Source of the DNA: Bacteroidota bacterium
Lineage (GTDB): Bacteria; Bacteroidota; Bacteroidia; Flavobacteriales_D; Crocinitomicaceae
Assembly (NCBI GenBank): GCA_024280155.1
Contig: JAJRQQ010000031.1
Span: 1-64,000, forward strand
Reading direction: 5' to 3'
DNA length: 64,000 nucleotides
The notes under the pieces were generated by a model. That model was not told where the DNA came from. It did no database searches and was given only the letters and a program-made list of their open reading frames with translations. The translations under genes were made by a program, and so were the position numbers. Shown here piece by piece: positions 53,848-63,287 of this stretch; position 1 is the stretch's first letter, and each line of letters starts with the position of its first letter.

Positions 53848-54819
53848 ATGTCAAAGCAGAAGTATAAATATAATCCAGATAAGTTATCCTATGAGGTTGT
53901 CCAAACTTCTTTGGGAAAGAAGATTTTACGTATGTTTCTTTTTTTAGCACCGAGTATATTACTTGCACTTGTATTGGCTGTTTTCTTTACTTCAAGAATT
54001 GATTCACCAAGAGAAAGACAATTGGGAGAGGAGTTAAATAGAACGAACAATGAGCTAAAAAGAATGCAAGATGACATTCAATTGGCCAATCAAATGCTCA
54101 ATGTAATTGAGAAAAGAGATGAAGAATTATATCGAGCAGCATTGTATGCAGACAAATTCCCGGATGAACTACGACTAATGGGAACGGGGGGAAGTGACCG
54201 TTATGCTTACCTGAATGGTCTTTCAAATTCTGAACTTTTAAAAAATACTGCACAACAAATTGATCAACTCGAAAAAAGATTGCAAGCACAAAGCTTGTCT
54301 TTTAGAGAGTTATTAAAGTTAGCCAAAGAAAAAGAAAAGATTTTAGTATGTATCCCTGCAATTCAACCGATCAGAAATTCTGATTTAAAAAAACGCATTG
54401 GCGGCTATGGTTGGAGAATTGATCCAATTTATAAAACGCGAAGAATGCATACTGGAATGGATTTTACAGCTGATAGGGGAACCGAAGTCTATGCAACTGG
54501 TGATGGAGTGGTTGAGGAAATCGAAAAGAAACGTTGGGGATATGGAAAAAGTATCATTATCAATCACGGATATGGTTACAAAACAAGATATGCTCATTTG
54601 AGTGATTTCAAGGTTAAAAAAGGACAAAAAGTTAAACGAGGAGAGCTGATAGGACTTGTTGGTTCTACAGGGAAATCAACCGGACCTCATTTACACTATG
54701 AAGTTGTTGTTAATGGTGAAAAAGTTAATCCTATCGGTTACTATCATTCTGACTTAACTCCGGAACAATACGAGCAACTATTAGAAATGAGTGAGAATTC
54801 ATACCAAGCATTGGATTAA
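53848..54819 (+). CDS. M23 family metallopeptidase with membrane anchor and coiled coil
   Basis: 323 residues. The cytoplasmic N-terminus (KYKYNPDKLSYEVVQ, conserved in Bacteroidota homologues, so the start is firm) is followed by a TM helix (MFLFLAPSILLALVLAVFF), coiled coil (about 55-160) and a LytM domain. The latter shows zinc ligands HTGMDF and HLHYEV (HxH), with GGYGWRIDPIY upstream. It cleaves peptidoglycan crosslinks in the periplasm. Confidence 0.93.
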   Translation: MSKQKYKYNPDKLSYEVVQTSLGKKILRMFLFLAPSILLALVLAVFFTSRIDSPRERQLGEELNRTNNELKRMQDDIQLANQMLNVIEKRDEELYRAALYADKFPDELRLMGTGGSDRYAYLNGLSNSELLKNTAQQIDQLEKRLQAQSLSFRELLKLAKEKEKILVCIPAIQPIRNSDLKKRIGGYGWRIDPIYKTRRMHTGMDFTADRGTEVYATGDGVVEEIEKKRWGYGKSIIINHGYGYKTRYAHLSDFKVKKGQKVKRGELIGLVGSTGKSTGPHLHYEVVVNGEKVNPIGYYHSDLTPEQYEQLLEMSENSYQALD

Positions 54820-54865
54820 TTAGATTGCATTGTTTGAATGTTTTCTGATATTCTGACACACCATA

Positions 54866-54958
54866 AAGACAATTTGTAATTATTCACCTCCATTTCTAGT
54901 TCGAAAATGACAATTTGTCATAGTTTTTTAAAGAATTTTCAATGGCATAAAGATTGAC
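54866..54958 (+). promoter_or_regulatory. dnaK regulatory region: two palindromic sites and a sigma-54-like promoter
   Basis: Perfect palindrome ATGACAATTTGTCAT at 54907-54921 and a degenerate copy AAGACAATTTGTAAT at 54866-54880, 41 bases apart (about four helical turns). Then TGGCATAAAGATTGAC at 54943-54958 has the GG-N10-G spacing of -24/-12 promoters, with GA in place of GC. No TAnnTTTG box was found before dnaK. Confidence 0.5.
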
Positions 54959-55023
54959 TAAAGGAAATCGAATTTGAGATTCAGAAAATTAAACAAAGAA
55001 TAAAATAAACAGTTAAATAAGTT

Positions 55024-56919
55024 ATGGGAAAAATAATAGGAATTGACTTAGGGACAACCAACTCATGTGTTTCAGTAATGGAAGGGAATGAGCCAGTTGT
55101 AATTGAGAATGCAGAAGGGAAAAGAACAACTCCTTCAATTGTAGCATTTGTTGAAGATGGTGAAAGAAAAATTGGTGATCCAGCGAAAAGACAAGCGATT
55201 ACTAATCCAGAAAAAACAATTTCTTCAATCAAACGTTTCATGGGTACATCTTTTGATGACGTGAAAAAAGAGATTGAAAGAATGCCATATAAAGTGGTAA
55301 AAGGAGATAACAATACTCCAAGAGTAGTTATAGGTGATCGTAAATATTCGCCACAAGAGATTTCTGCAATGATTCTTCAAAAAATGAAGAAAACAGCAGA
55401 AGATTATTTAGGTCAAGAAGTAACAGAGGCAGTTGTAACTGTACCAGCTTACTTTAATGATTCACAACGTCAAGCGACGAAAGAAGCAGGTGAAATTGCT
55501 GGATTAACAATTAAGAGAATTATCAATGAGCCAACTGCAGCAGCATTAGCTTATGGATTGGATAAAAAAGGTATTGACCAAAAAATTGTTGTTTTTGATT
55601 TCGGTGGAGGAACACATGATGTTTCTATCCTAGAATTAGGAGATGGAGTTTTTGAAGTACTTTCTACAGATGGTGATACTCACCTTGGTGGAGATGATGT
55701 TGATCATGCAATCATTACTTGGTTAGCAGATGAATTTAAAAAAGACGAAGGATTGGATTTAAGAAAAGATCCAATGGCTCTACAAAGATTAAAGGAAGCA
55801 GCAGAAAAAGCAAAAATTGAATTGTCTTCTTCTTCTTCAACAGAAATCAACTTGCCATATATCATGCCTGTTGACGGTGTGCCAAAACACTTAGTTAGAA
55901 CTTTACAAAGATCAAAATTTGAGCAATTAATTGCTGATATCGTTGAAAGAACAATCGCTCCTTGTCGTTCTGCATTGAAAAATGCAGGATTGTCAACAAG
56001 TGATATCGATGAGATTATCTTAGTAGGTGGTTCAACTCGTATTCCAGTGATTCAAGATGCAGTGAAAAACTTTTTCGGAAAAGATCCTTCTAAAGGAGTT
56101 AATCCAGATGAGGTAGTTGCAGTAGGTGCAGCAATTCAAGGTGGAGCTTTAACAGGTGAAGTAAAAGATGTTCTTTTATTAGATGTTATTCCTCTTTCTT
56201 TAGGGATTGAAACAATGGGTGGAGTATTGACTAAATTAATTGAAGCTAATACAACTATTCCAACGAAGAAATCAGAGACTTTCTCTACTGCTTCAGATAA
56301 TCAACCTTCAGTTGATATTCACGTGTTGCAAGGTGAAAGAGCAATGGCAGCTGATAACAAGACATTGGGTAGATTCCAATTGACTGATATTCCACCAGCA
56401 CAAAGAGGAGTTCCTCAAATCGAAGTAACTTTCGATATTGATGCAAATGGTATCATGCACATTTCTGCAAAAGATAAAGGAACAGGTAAAGAGCAATCAA
56501 TTAAAATTGAAGCTTCTTCTGGGTTGTCTGACGCTGAAATCGAAAGAATGAAAGCAGAAGCAGAAGCAAATGCAGAAGCAGATATTAAGAAAAAAGAAGA
56601 AGTTGAGTTGATCCACAAAGCAGATTCTTTAATCTTCCAAACGGAACGTCAATTGAAAGAGTATGGAGATAAAATTCCTGCGGATAAAAAACAACCAATC
56701 GAAGATGCTTTGGCTGAATTGAAAAAAGAATTCGAAGCAAAGAATATGGAGAATTTAGAACCAGCAATGGAAAAACTAAACCAAGTATTCTCTGCAGCTT
56801 CTGAAGATATGTACAAAGATGCTAACGCTGAAGGTGGAGATGCAGGTGCGCAAGCAGATGCAGGGAATCCTGAAGATGAAGTAACAGATGTTGACTTCGA
56901 AGAAGTAGAAGAAAAATAA
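55024..56919 (+). CDS. dnaK: Hsp70 chaperone DnaK
   Basis: 631 residues. The ATPase domain has [16 protein letters not shown], the phosphate 2 motif [15 protein letters not shown] and [10 protein letters not shown]. The substrate-binding domain begins after the linker [11 protein letters not shown]. The C-terminus ends in an acidic tail ([14 protein letters not shown]). It folds and protects proteins with DnaJ and GrpE, which are not adjacent here. It is a single gene with its own terminator at 56973-57003, about 100 bases downstream of which a convergent gene ends. Confidence 0.98.
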   Translation: MGKIIGIDLGTTNSCVSVMEGNEPVVIENAEGKRTTPSIVAFVEDGERKIGDPAKRQAITNPEKTISSIKRFMGTSFDDVKKEIERMPYKVVKGDNNTPRVVIGDRKYSPQEISAMILQKMKKTAEDYLGQEVTEAVVTVPAYFNDSQRQATKEAGEIAGLTIKRIINEPTAAALAYGLDKKGIDQKIVVFDFGGGTHDVSILELGDGVFEVLSTDGDTHLGGDDVDHAIITWLADEFKKDEGLDLRKDPMALQRLKEAAEKAKIELSSSSSTEINLPYIMPVDGVPKHLVRTLQRSKFEQLIADIVERTIAPCRSALKNAGLSTSDIDEIILVGGSTRIPVIQDAVKNFFGKDPSKGVNPDEVVAVGAAIQGGALTGEVKDVLLLDVIPLSLGIETMGGVLTKLIEANTTIPTKKSETFSTASDNQPSVDIHVLQGERAMAADNKTLGRFQLTDIPPAQRGVPQIEVTFDIDANGIMHISAKDKGTGKEQSIKIEASSGLSDAEIERMKAEAEANAEADIKKKEEVELIHKADSLIFQTERQLKEYGDKIPADKKQPIEDALAELKKEFEAKNMENLEPAMEKLNQVFSAASEDMYKDANAEGGDAGAQADAGNPEDEVTDVDFEEVEEK

Positions 56920-56972
56920 TTATTGATTCTTTGACTATAACAGGTCAAGAAGAAATAAGAAGTTTATTTGTG

Positions 56973-57003
56973 AAAAAGGGACGATGAAAATCGTCCCTTT
57001 TTT
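56973..57003 (+). terminator. Terminator after dnaK (bidirectional)
   Basis: Perfect stem AAAAAGGGACGAT and ATCGTCCCTTTTT with a GAAA tetraloop. It is symmetric, so also serves the convergent lipoprotein gene. Confidence 0.92.
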
Positions 57004-57021
57004 GATGCGTAAAACTATAGA

Positions 57022-57579
57022 CTAGCATTTTGGAGAAAACATTTTATATTCTCCATTTTCATACTTTATTCCAAAAGGAATTGTCTCAAAAGTACAGCGA
57101 GGTTCGATTGTAAATTGTACTCTACCCAAAACTTCAAAATTCTTGTCTGTCTTAAGTGTCAATTCTTGTTCATAAGTTGTATTGGTTTTAACAGCCCAAC
57201 TTGGCTCGAGAATATTCTCTTTAACATTTTTGCTTTGTGGAGATATTGGATTCTCAATCACTTCTTGATGAAACTCAAGATTTACGTATTCTCCAAAATC
57301 GTAGAAAAATTTTCCTTTTAAATCAACATTAGTTAATGGAGAAGCATAGTAAGAATCATTCTTCAATTCCATAGACATCTTTAATGTTGGGTGCTCTGAT
57401 TTCTGATTGATAACTTCAATCTTTATGGAATAGTCAGGCTTCTCAATGGTTAGTGATTCACTGTATTTAATTTCATCTTGCATAGAGATACCTTTGTTTT
57501 TAGTTGGTTCTACGGTTGTTTCGTTTGTGTTGCAAGAAAGACAAAAAAACAAAGTGGTTGTGATAATTAAATTGTACAT
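57022..57579 (-). CDS. Hypothetical lipoprotein
   Basis: 185 residues. It has a lipobox (TTTLFFCLSCNTNE) and a beta-rich mature part with two late Cys (RCTFETIPF and KMFSPKC) that could form a disulfide. Not matched to a known family by eye. Single gene, convergent with dnaK and divergent from the membrane regulator, with about 120 bases between the two starts. Confidence 0.7.
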   Translation of the reverse strand: MYNLIITTTLFFCLSCNTNETTVEPTKNKGISMQDEIKYSESLTIEKPDYSIKIEVINQKSEHPTLKMSMELKNDSYYASPLTNVDLKGKFFYDFGEYVNLEFHQEVIENPISPQSKNVKENILEPSWAVKTNTTYEQELTLKTDKNFEVLGRVQFTIEPRCTFETIPFGIKYENGEYKMFSPKC

Positions 57580-57729
57580 AATTAAAATAAGTTTTGATTG
57601 ATAATAATAGAATCCTTCCCTTTTTGGAATTGATGCTAAAATTAGCTTAGTTTAGCCTGTCTATTGGTTTAAAATGTGTCAAAAAAGTGTTAAAAGTCTG
57701 TGAATAGGAGCTTTGTTCCATATAATATC

Positions 57730-58611
57730 ATGTTATTTACATCCATGAATTTAAGTAAAAGTAAAAAATATTTCATTTTAAGTTTAGTTCTAACTGTTTT
57801 TTTGGTTTGGAATCAATCTACTATTTCTTCGAGTAAAATTAATTCTGACGGTGTAGCTAAAATTGTATTGAGAGATGTCGGCCATCAACTGCTTTTATCG
57901 AATAATGATTCAATTTCTCGAATTCTTCCAGTTGTTTCTAATAATGACAACAAATTCACATTATCATTTGAATCTAAATTATCATTTTTACCTCAAGATT
58001 TACTTTCGATTTCTCAAAAGAAGATTGAGGAATCGAGTCTTCAACAACATTATAGAATTGAAGTTGTACAATGTGATAATCATGAGACTGCTTATAGTAC
58101 AGAGGTAGATGAACAGACTGATTTCTCGTTGATTCCTTGTAAAACTAGACGGTTGCCTGAGAATTGTTATCAAATCCTTTATACTTTCTTTGAAGTTGAT
58201 TCTCAGAGTTCCATTTTTATTATCGTCATTTATATTCTATTACTCATTTCTATTATTTTATTTGTGGTTAGTTTAATTAAAGCTAAAAGAATAGAACCTA
58301 AAAATATAAAAGAAGTTTTAACCCTTGGAATTTTTGAACTTCATTTAGACCAAAATATATTAATTCAGAAAGGAGAAGAAATTAGCTTGTCAAAAAAGGA
58401 ATGTGAAATTTTACATGTTTTTGCGACTCAGCCCAATCAAATTATCAAAAGAGAAGAATTGATGAAGAAAGTTTGGGAAGACAATGGAGTAGTGGTGAGT
58501 AGAAGTTTAGATACCTATATTTCTAAATTGCGAAAAAAACTAAAAAATGATGAAAATATTAAGCTAATTAATATTCATGGTGTAGGTTATAAGCTTGAAG
58601 TTAAGAAGTAA
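57730..58611 (+). CDS. Membrane-anchored one-component regulator with C-terminal winged helix
   Basis: 293 residues from the ATG at 57730; a GTG at 57700 and an ATG at 57745 are alternatives. TM1 (YFILSLVLTVFLVW), a ~125-residue periplasmic domain with two to three Cys (VVQCDN, IPCKTRRLPENCYQ), TM2 (SIFIIVIYILLLISIILFVV), then an OmpR-type DNA-binding domain (LSKKECEILHVFATQPNQII ... INIHGVGYKLEV). The order is the reverse of ToxR/CadC, where the DNA-binding domain is N-terminal. No receiver domain is present. The signal and target genes are unknown. Confidence 0.8.
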   Translation: MLFTSMNLSKSKKYFILSLVLTVFLVWNQSTISSSKINSDGVAKIVLRDVGHQLLLSNNDSISRILPVVSNNDNKFTLSFESKLSFLPQDLLSISQKKIEESSLQQHYRIEVVQCDNHETAYSTEVDEQTDFSLIPCKTRRLPENCYQILYTFFEVDSQSSIFIIVIYILLLISIILFVVSLIKAKRIEPKNIKEVLTLGIFELHLDQNILIQKGEEISLSKKECEILHVFATQPNQIIKREELMKKVWEDNGVVVSRSLDTYISKLRKKLKNDENIKLINIHGVGYKLEVKK

Positions 58612-58713
58612 TTCTTCTTTAGAAGTGTATAATTTAAGTTGAATTTAGATTCTTTTAAAGAAAATCATAATTGTTATACTGTAATTTAGTCGTATCAACT
58701 TAATACTACAATT

Positions 58714-60336
58714 ATGAAAACAACAATGACCTTTTTGTTCTTGGCTTTCTGCGCCAACGTTACATTTTCTCAATCACCAACAACTAAATACATCGATTTT
58801 AACAATACTTCGGGAAGGATTGATAATGATGCAGGTTTCTTTAATAGTGCGTCTTTAAGTGTTGCATCTTATACAGTCCCTAAGAATTCTCAAAAAACAA
58901 CGTTCTATCTTGTAACTCCTTGGTTGGCTGCATTGGATGTAAATAATCAAGTTCGAATAATCAATCGGATGTATATGAATGCTAACGATCCTCAAATAGG
59001 GGACTATACACCTGGTCCTTGGTCTTCAACTGGGCAGTACCAAGAAAATGATTACTTGTTCAACTATTTTTATTCTTTATGGGAGGTGACTAAATCAGAG
59101 ATTGATTATCATATAGCCAATTACATGAATGCAGGGTATGTTATTCCTCTTTCAATTTCTGATTGGCCTGGGAATGGTGAGGTTTCTGTTGGTGTTTCTC
59201 AACAATTAGCGCCCTACGTGGATTTGAATGGCAATGGGGTTTATGAACCAGATTTGGGAGAATATCCAGATATTCCAGGTGGTAAAGCAGTCTATTTAAT
59301 TACAACGGATAGAACTTCATATCCTAATGCTGGCATGGGACTGGAGATGCATTTTATGTTCTATCAATTCAATTACAATAATGTATTGGCTAACACTACA
59401 TTCTTAAATTTAAAAGTAATCAATAAAAGCACAATGAATTATCACGATTTAAAAATGTCATTCTATGTTGATCCAGATATTGGTGGTTTTACTGATGATT
59501 TTATTGGTTCTGATACTCTGCTAAATATGTCTTATGCGTACAATGGTGATGATTTAGATGAAAATGGAATTGCTGCAATTGGTTACGGTGCTAACCCACC
59601 AGCTCAAGGAATTATGTCTTTAAGTCACAAAATGAGTGCTTCAATGTATTACATAGGCGTAGGTCCTTACCCTTATAATGACCCAGAGTCGATTACGGAA
59701 TTTTGGAATCAAATGAATGGCCTTTGGAGAGATGGTAGTCCGATGGGATATGGTGGTGGAGGGTTTTATGTTGATTCCTTGCATCCTCAAACAACCTATA
59801 TGTTTACTGGAGATCCGGAGACAAGCGTTGGGTGGAGTGAGTTGAATTTTGAACCGATTAACAATCCTGGTCAAGGATTTCCTCCAGGAGATAGAAGATT
59901 TCTTATGACAATGGATTTAGGAGATTTGAGCATAGGCGAGTCGAAGTGTTCAGACTTTGCTTTTGTGACGAGTTATACGGGAGGTGACCATTTGGCAAAT
60001 GTGACCAGTTTAAAAAGTGCATGTACTTATATCAAACAGTTATATGATGCTGACGAATCTTTTCCGTGTAGAAAGTTTTATTTGTCAACGGATGAAATAG
60101 AAATGGTAGATTTTTCAATAAAACCAAATCCAAATACTGGAACTTTTACAATTGATACAAAGAATGTTGGCGGAAAAACTGCTGTGCAAGTCATTTCATT
60201 AACGGGGGAAGTTGTGTATAGTGCAGAAATTTCTCAACAATCCCATAAAATTCAACTGAATGTTGAAGCAGGATTATATTTAGTGCGTATTCAAACGGAG
60301 AATGGACAAATCACAAAAAGAATCGTTATTGAGTAA
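58714..60336 (+). CDS. T9SS type A secreted protein of unknown function
   Basis: 540 residues: signal peptide (MTFLFLAFCANVTFSQ), a large beta-rich region conserved in Bacteroidota surface proteins (FNNTSGRIDNDAGFF, YVDLNGNGVYEPDLGEYPD with Ca-binding-like Asp/Asn loop), and a C-terminal sorting domain (FSIKPNPNTGTFTID ... NGQITKRIVIE). Its 3' end overlaps the convergent peroxidase gene by 11 bases. Confidence 0.8.
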   Translation: MKTTMTFLFLAFCANVTFSQSPTTKYIDFNNTSGRIDNDAGFFNSASLSVASYTVPKNSQKTTFYLVTPWLAALDVNNQVRIINRMYMNANDPQIGDYTPGPWSSTGQYQENDYLFNYFYSLWEVTKSEIDYHIANYMNAGYVIPLSISDWPGNGEVSVGVSQQLAPYVDLNGNGVYEPDLGEYPDIPGGKAVYLITTDRTSYPNAGMGLEMHFMFYQFNYNNVLANTTFLNLKVINKSTMNYHDLKMSFYVDPDIGGFTDDFIGSDTLLNMSYAYNGDDLDENGIAAIGYGANPPAQGIMSLSHKMSASMYYIGVGPYPYNDPESITEFWNQMNGLWRDGSPMGYGGGGFYVDSLHPQTTYMFTGDPETSVGWSELNFEPINNPGQGFPPGDRRFLMTMDLGDLSIGESKCSDFAFVTSYTGGDHLANVTSLKSACTYIKQLYDADESFPCRKFYLSTDEIEMVDFSIKPNPNTGTFTIDTKNVGGKTAVQVISLTGEVVYSAEISQQSHKIQLNVEAGLYLVRIQTENGQITKRIVIE

Positions 60337-61315
60337 TGCTTTTTCCAGTTAAGCTTCTTAAAAAAGCAATCAATTGTTGTTTTTCATGTGCTGAAATTTC
60401 AAAAGGAGTTATTTTCTCTGATTGATTGACTGAGTGGTATCCTCCTTGGCTATACAAAGTGATAATTGTGTCTAAAGAAGTGATAGAACCATCGTGCATG
60501 TAAGGTGAAGTCAGTGCTACATTTCGTAAAGTAGGAATTTTAAACTTCCCATAATCACTCGAGTCTTTGGTTACACGAAAACGACCATAATCTTCTTGAT
60601 ATTCTCTAATTAAACCATTGTTCTCTGCTTTAAAAGTGGTAAAAAATGGAAGTGAGTGACATGTAGTACAGTTGAATTTTTCTGAGAATAGAAGCCATCC
60701 TTTCTTTGCATCATCTGAAAGGGCAGTAGTATCGTGTTCATAGTAGAAATCATCAAACGGACTATCGAGAGAAATTAACGAACGCTGGTAGGCTGCTAAA
60801 CTTCTCGTCAAAACGAACGCATCAAAATCTCGACCAAATATCTCTAGCGATAGTTGTTGATAATCTTCTATTCTTCTGAGTTTTTGTATTAAATCACCCA
60901 TTCTTATTCCCATTTCATTGGTGTCTTGAATCGGAACAATGGCCTGCATTTCTAGGGTTTTAATATGTGCATCTGCCATAAAAGTCGGAGCAAATCCAAC
61001 ATTCAAAAGAGTAGGGGCGTTTCGCATGGAATGATTGCCTCTTATGCCTATAGATTTAACTTCGCCATCTGTAAAAGCAAGATGAGGTAAATGACAACTT
61101 GAACAGGATATTGTTTCTGTAACTGATAAACGCTTATCAAAAAATAATTGTTTACCGAAAGAAATTTTTTTATTCGTTTGTGGATTGTCGTCTGGGAAAG
61201 ACATTTTTTCAACGAAAGATGATTTTTTATTTTCTTTTAGCTTAGCGTAGATTAAACCAATAATACTTAGTGATAGAATGGCAAGTAAAACATAGATTAA
61301 CTTTTTATTACTCAT
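60326..61315 (-). CDS. Dihaem cytochrome c peroxidase / MauG family protein
   Basis: 329 residues with an N-terminal membrane anchor (LIYVLLAILSLSIIGLIYA). Two haem c motifs, CSSCH at about 75 and CTTCH at about 217, fit the CCP/MauG family, as do KQLFFDKRLSVTETISCSSC and SPYMHDGSITSLDTIITLY. It reduces H2O2 with electrons from small cytochromes, or performs MauG-like oxidation, in the periplasm. The gene is single. Confidence 0.9.
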   Translation of the reverse strand: MSNKKLIYVLLAILSLSIIGLIYAKLKENKKSSFVEKMSFPDDNPQTNKKISFGKQLFFDKRLSVTETISCSSCHLPHLAFTDGEVKSIGIRGNHSMRNAPTLLNVGFAPTFMADAHIKTLEMQAIVPIQDTNEMGIRMGDLIQKLRRIEDYQQLSLEIFGRDFDAFVLTRSLAAYQRSLISLDSPFDDFYYEHDTTALSDDAKKGWLLFSEKFNCTTCHSLPFFTTFKAENNGLIREYQEDYGRFRVTKDSSDYGKFKIPTLRNVALTSPYMHDGSITSLDTIITLYSQGGYHSVNQSEKITPFEISAHEKQQLIAFLRSLTGKSITQ

Positions 61316-61339
61316 GTACTAAAAGTAATAAAAAAAACT

Positions 61340-62110
61340 TTACTTCGAAACGATATAGAGAATCTCTTTTGGGTCCAAACGATATCGGTCTAACGTTTCC
61401 TTGTCGTAATTGTCTTCTTTGATGAAAGGTGTGACAGTAAAACCAGCTTTTTCTAACCATTGAGGATAATCTTTTCCAAACAATCGAACGTGGTCTTTTT
61501 GCCAGAAATGTTTTTCTCTGTCTTCTTCTGAAGTTATGCTAGGGTCTTCGTACGTTTCTTCACGTGTGAAATCTTGTGGTACTTGCATAATCCCAAATCC
61601 ACCAGGTTTCATTACTCGATGCAATTCTTTCATGCATTGCATTGCATCGTCAACGTGTTCTAAAACATGATTGCAAAAAACAATATCAAAACGATTATCT
61701 TCTAAAGGAATCTCATGTAAATCAAAATGAATGTCTGCCAATGGCGAAACCAAATCTCCCGTTAAGTATTTTATATTCTCTTGTGCTCGAAATCTTTTGT
61801 AAAAGCATTGTTCTGGAGCAATATGGAGTACTTCAGAACCCTTTTTTGTGAAGAAATCTGAATGACCTTTTAAATAAAGCCACATCAAACGGTGTCTTTC
61901 GAGGGTTAAATCATGTGGACAAAGAACATTTTCTCTGTGTGCAATATCAGAACCGTAGGATAGAAATTTAGAGAATTTTTTTTCACAAACCGGACATTCT
62001 ACCTTATTTCCTTTGTATAAAAGTGGAGCAATCAATTTAAAAGGATAACTCAAACGAATTAATAAAGGACGAGGTAATTTATTTAAAAGGTATTTATAGA
62101 TTTTCTTCAT
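61340..62110 (-). CDS. Class I SAM-dependent methyltransferase
   Basis: 256 residues from the ATG at 62110; an ATG at 62131 is possible but the MKKIYKYLLNKLPRPL start looks natural. A Cys pair region (CPVCEKKF ... LCPHDLTLERH) precedes the Rossmann domain. The domain has EVLHIAPEQCFYKRF, an acidic loop 2 (LTGDLVSPLADIHFDLHEI) and motif FDIVFCNHVLEHVDDAMQC with ELHRVMKPGG. The substrate is not recognisable. Confidence 0.82.
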   Translation of the reverse strand: MKKIYKYLLNKLPRPLLIRLSYPFKLIAPLLYKGNKVECPVCEKKFSKFLSYGSDIAHRENVLCPHDLTLERHRLMWLYLKGHSDFFTKKGSEVLHIAPEQCFYKRFRAQENIKYLTGDLVSPLADIHFDLHEIPLEDNRFDIVFCNHVLEHVDDAMQCMKELHRVMKPGGFGIMQVPQDFTREETYEDPSITSEEDREKHFWQKDHVRLFGKDYPQWLEKAGFTVTPFIKEDNYDKETLDRYRLDPKEILYIVSK

Positions 62111-62166
62111 GCTAAAATATTGCGAAGACAAATATAAGTAAAGTAAATGATAGCGCCAATGTTCTT

Positions 62167-62745
62167 TTACGTGTTCGGAGAATTTAGAACAACTACTTCA
62201 CCAACATTCATTCCTTCAATGGTGAAATCATCGATAGAATAACGTATCAAACGAAGTGTAGGGAAACCAACAGCAGCAGTCATTTTTCGAACTTGCCTGT
62301 TTTTACCTTCGGTAATTTTTAATTCAATCCAAGAAGTCGGTATGTTTTTTCGAACTCGAATTGGAGGAGTTCTTTCAGCAATTGTAGGGGCGTCCATTCT
62401 TTTACATTGTGCACGAGCAACTCGATGACTTTTTCCTTTGTGCTTGATTGAAATTGTACCGGATTCTAGTTTTTTTATGGATTCGTCAGTGATTTCTCCG
62501 TCCACTTGTACCCAATACGTTTTCCATTTATTGGAAGAAGGAAGGAGGAGTTTTGTTTTGAAATTATTGTCATTCGTAAGGAGAAGAAGTCCTTCGCTAT
62601 CTTTATCTAAACGCCCCACAGAATAAACATCTTTTGGGAAATTATACAATTGACCTAAAAGTAAATCGTCTTTTTCTCCTGTAAATTGAGAAAGGTATCC
62701 GTAAGGTTTATAAATTTTGAAATAACTTTTTTTCACTTTAGACAA
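62167..62745 (-). CDS. rRNA/tRNA pseudouridine synthase, RsuA/RluE family
   Basis: 192 residues. Starts FKIYKPYGYLSQF, catalytic Asp in VGRLDKDSEGLLLLTND, and later motif GKNRQVRKMTAAVGFPTLRLIR. No S4 domain, so closest in form to RluE (23S U2457) but family-level assignment is safer. Overlaps the upstream methyltransferase by 13 bases. Confidence 0.9.
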   Translation of the reverse strand: MSKVKKSYFKIYKPYGYLSQFTGEKDDLLLGQLYNFPKDVYSVGRLDKDSEGLLLLTNDNNFKTKLLLPSSNKWKTYWVQVDGEITDESIKKLESGTISIKHKGKSHRVARAQCKRMDAPTIAERTPPIRVRKNIPTSWIELKITEGKNRQVRKMTAAVGFPTLRLIRYSIDDFTIEGMNVGEVVVLNSPNT

Positions 62746-63284
62746 GTATAAATAAAAGCAGGAGGTAGATTTTTGAATGTAAAATTGATGGAAATTGAAT
62801 TAAAGTATTTAGACAACATTCTTTTTGATTGCAAGGTGTATTGAAATTGTATGAACTTACCGTTATCACTCAAGCAATCATGCGCTTCAGTTACCAGTGC
62901 ATGTCTAAGTTTCGAAGGGAAATTCATTAAGGGCAATGAAGAAATAACAGCATCAACTTTTAAATGATTTTCGATGTGTTTTTGAATATGTTCTGCAGAA
63001 TCGTGAATGATGTGTACACGTGGGTCGTTTATTCTCTTGTTGAGCACCTCAAAAAAGTGATCGTTTAACTCAAACACATATAATTGAGCATCTTCAGCTA
63101 ATTCTTCAATGATTAAATCGGTAAAAACCCCCGTTCCAGGTCCTAGTTCTACGATGATTTTATCTTTTTCAAAATCCACGTGTTGCAACATTTTTTTACC
63201 CAAAAATTTTGATGATGGTTTGATTGCACCAACGGTTTTCTTTTCTTTGAAAAATTGTTTAATAAAATGTCGTTTTGTAGTCAT
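62733..63284 (-). CDS. SAM-dependent methyltransferase (phospholipid or rRNA-dimethylase-like)
   Basis: 183 residues. The pattern FIKQFFKEKKTVGAIKPSSK followed by IIVELGPGTGVFTDLII is shared by phosphatidylethanolamine N-methyltransferase-like (PmtA-type) proteins and KsgA relatives; AVISSLPLMNFPS replaces the NxPY motif of KsgA. It therefore probably methylates a small amine or lipid. It is three bases downstream of the dihydroorotase-like gene. Confidence 0.8.
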   Translation of the reverse strand: MTTKRHFIKQFFKEKKTVGAIKPSSKFLGKKMLQHVDFEKDKIIVELGPGTGVFTDLIIEELAEDAQLYVFELNDHFFEVLNKRINDPRVHIIHDSAEHIQKHIENHLKVDAVISSLPLMNFPSKLRHALVTEAHDCLSDNGKFIQFQYTLQSKRMLSKYFNSISINFTFKNLPPAFIYTCLK

Positions 63285-63287
63285 GGG

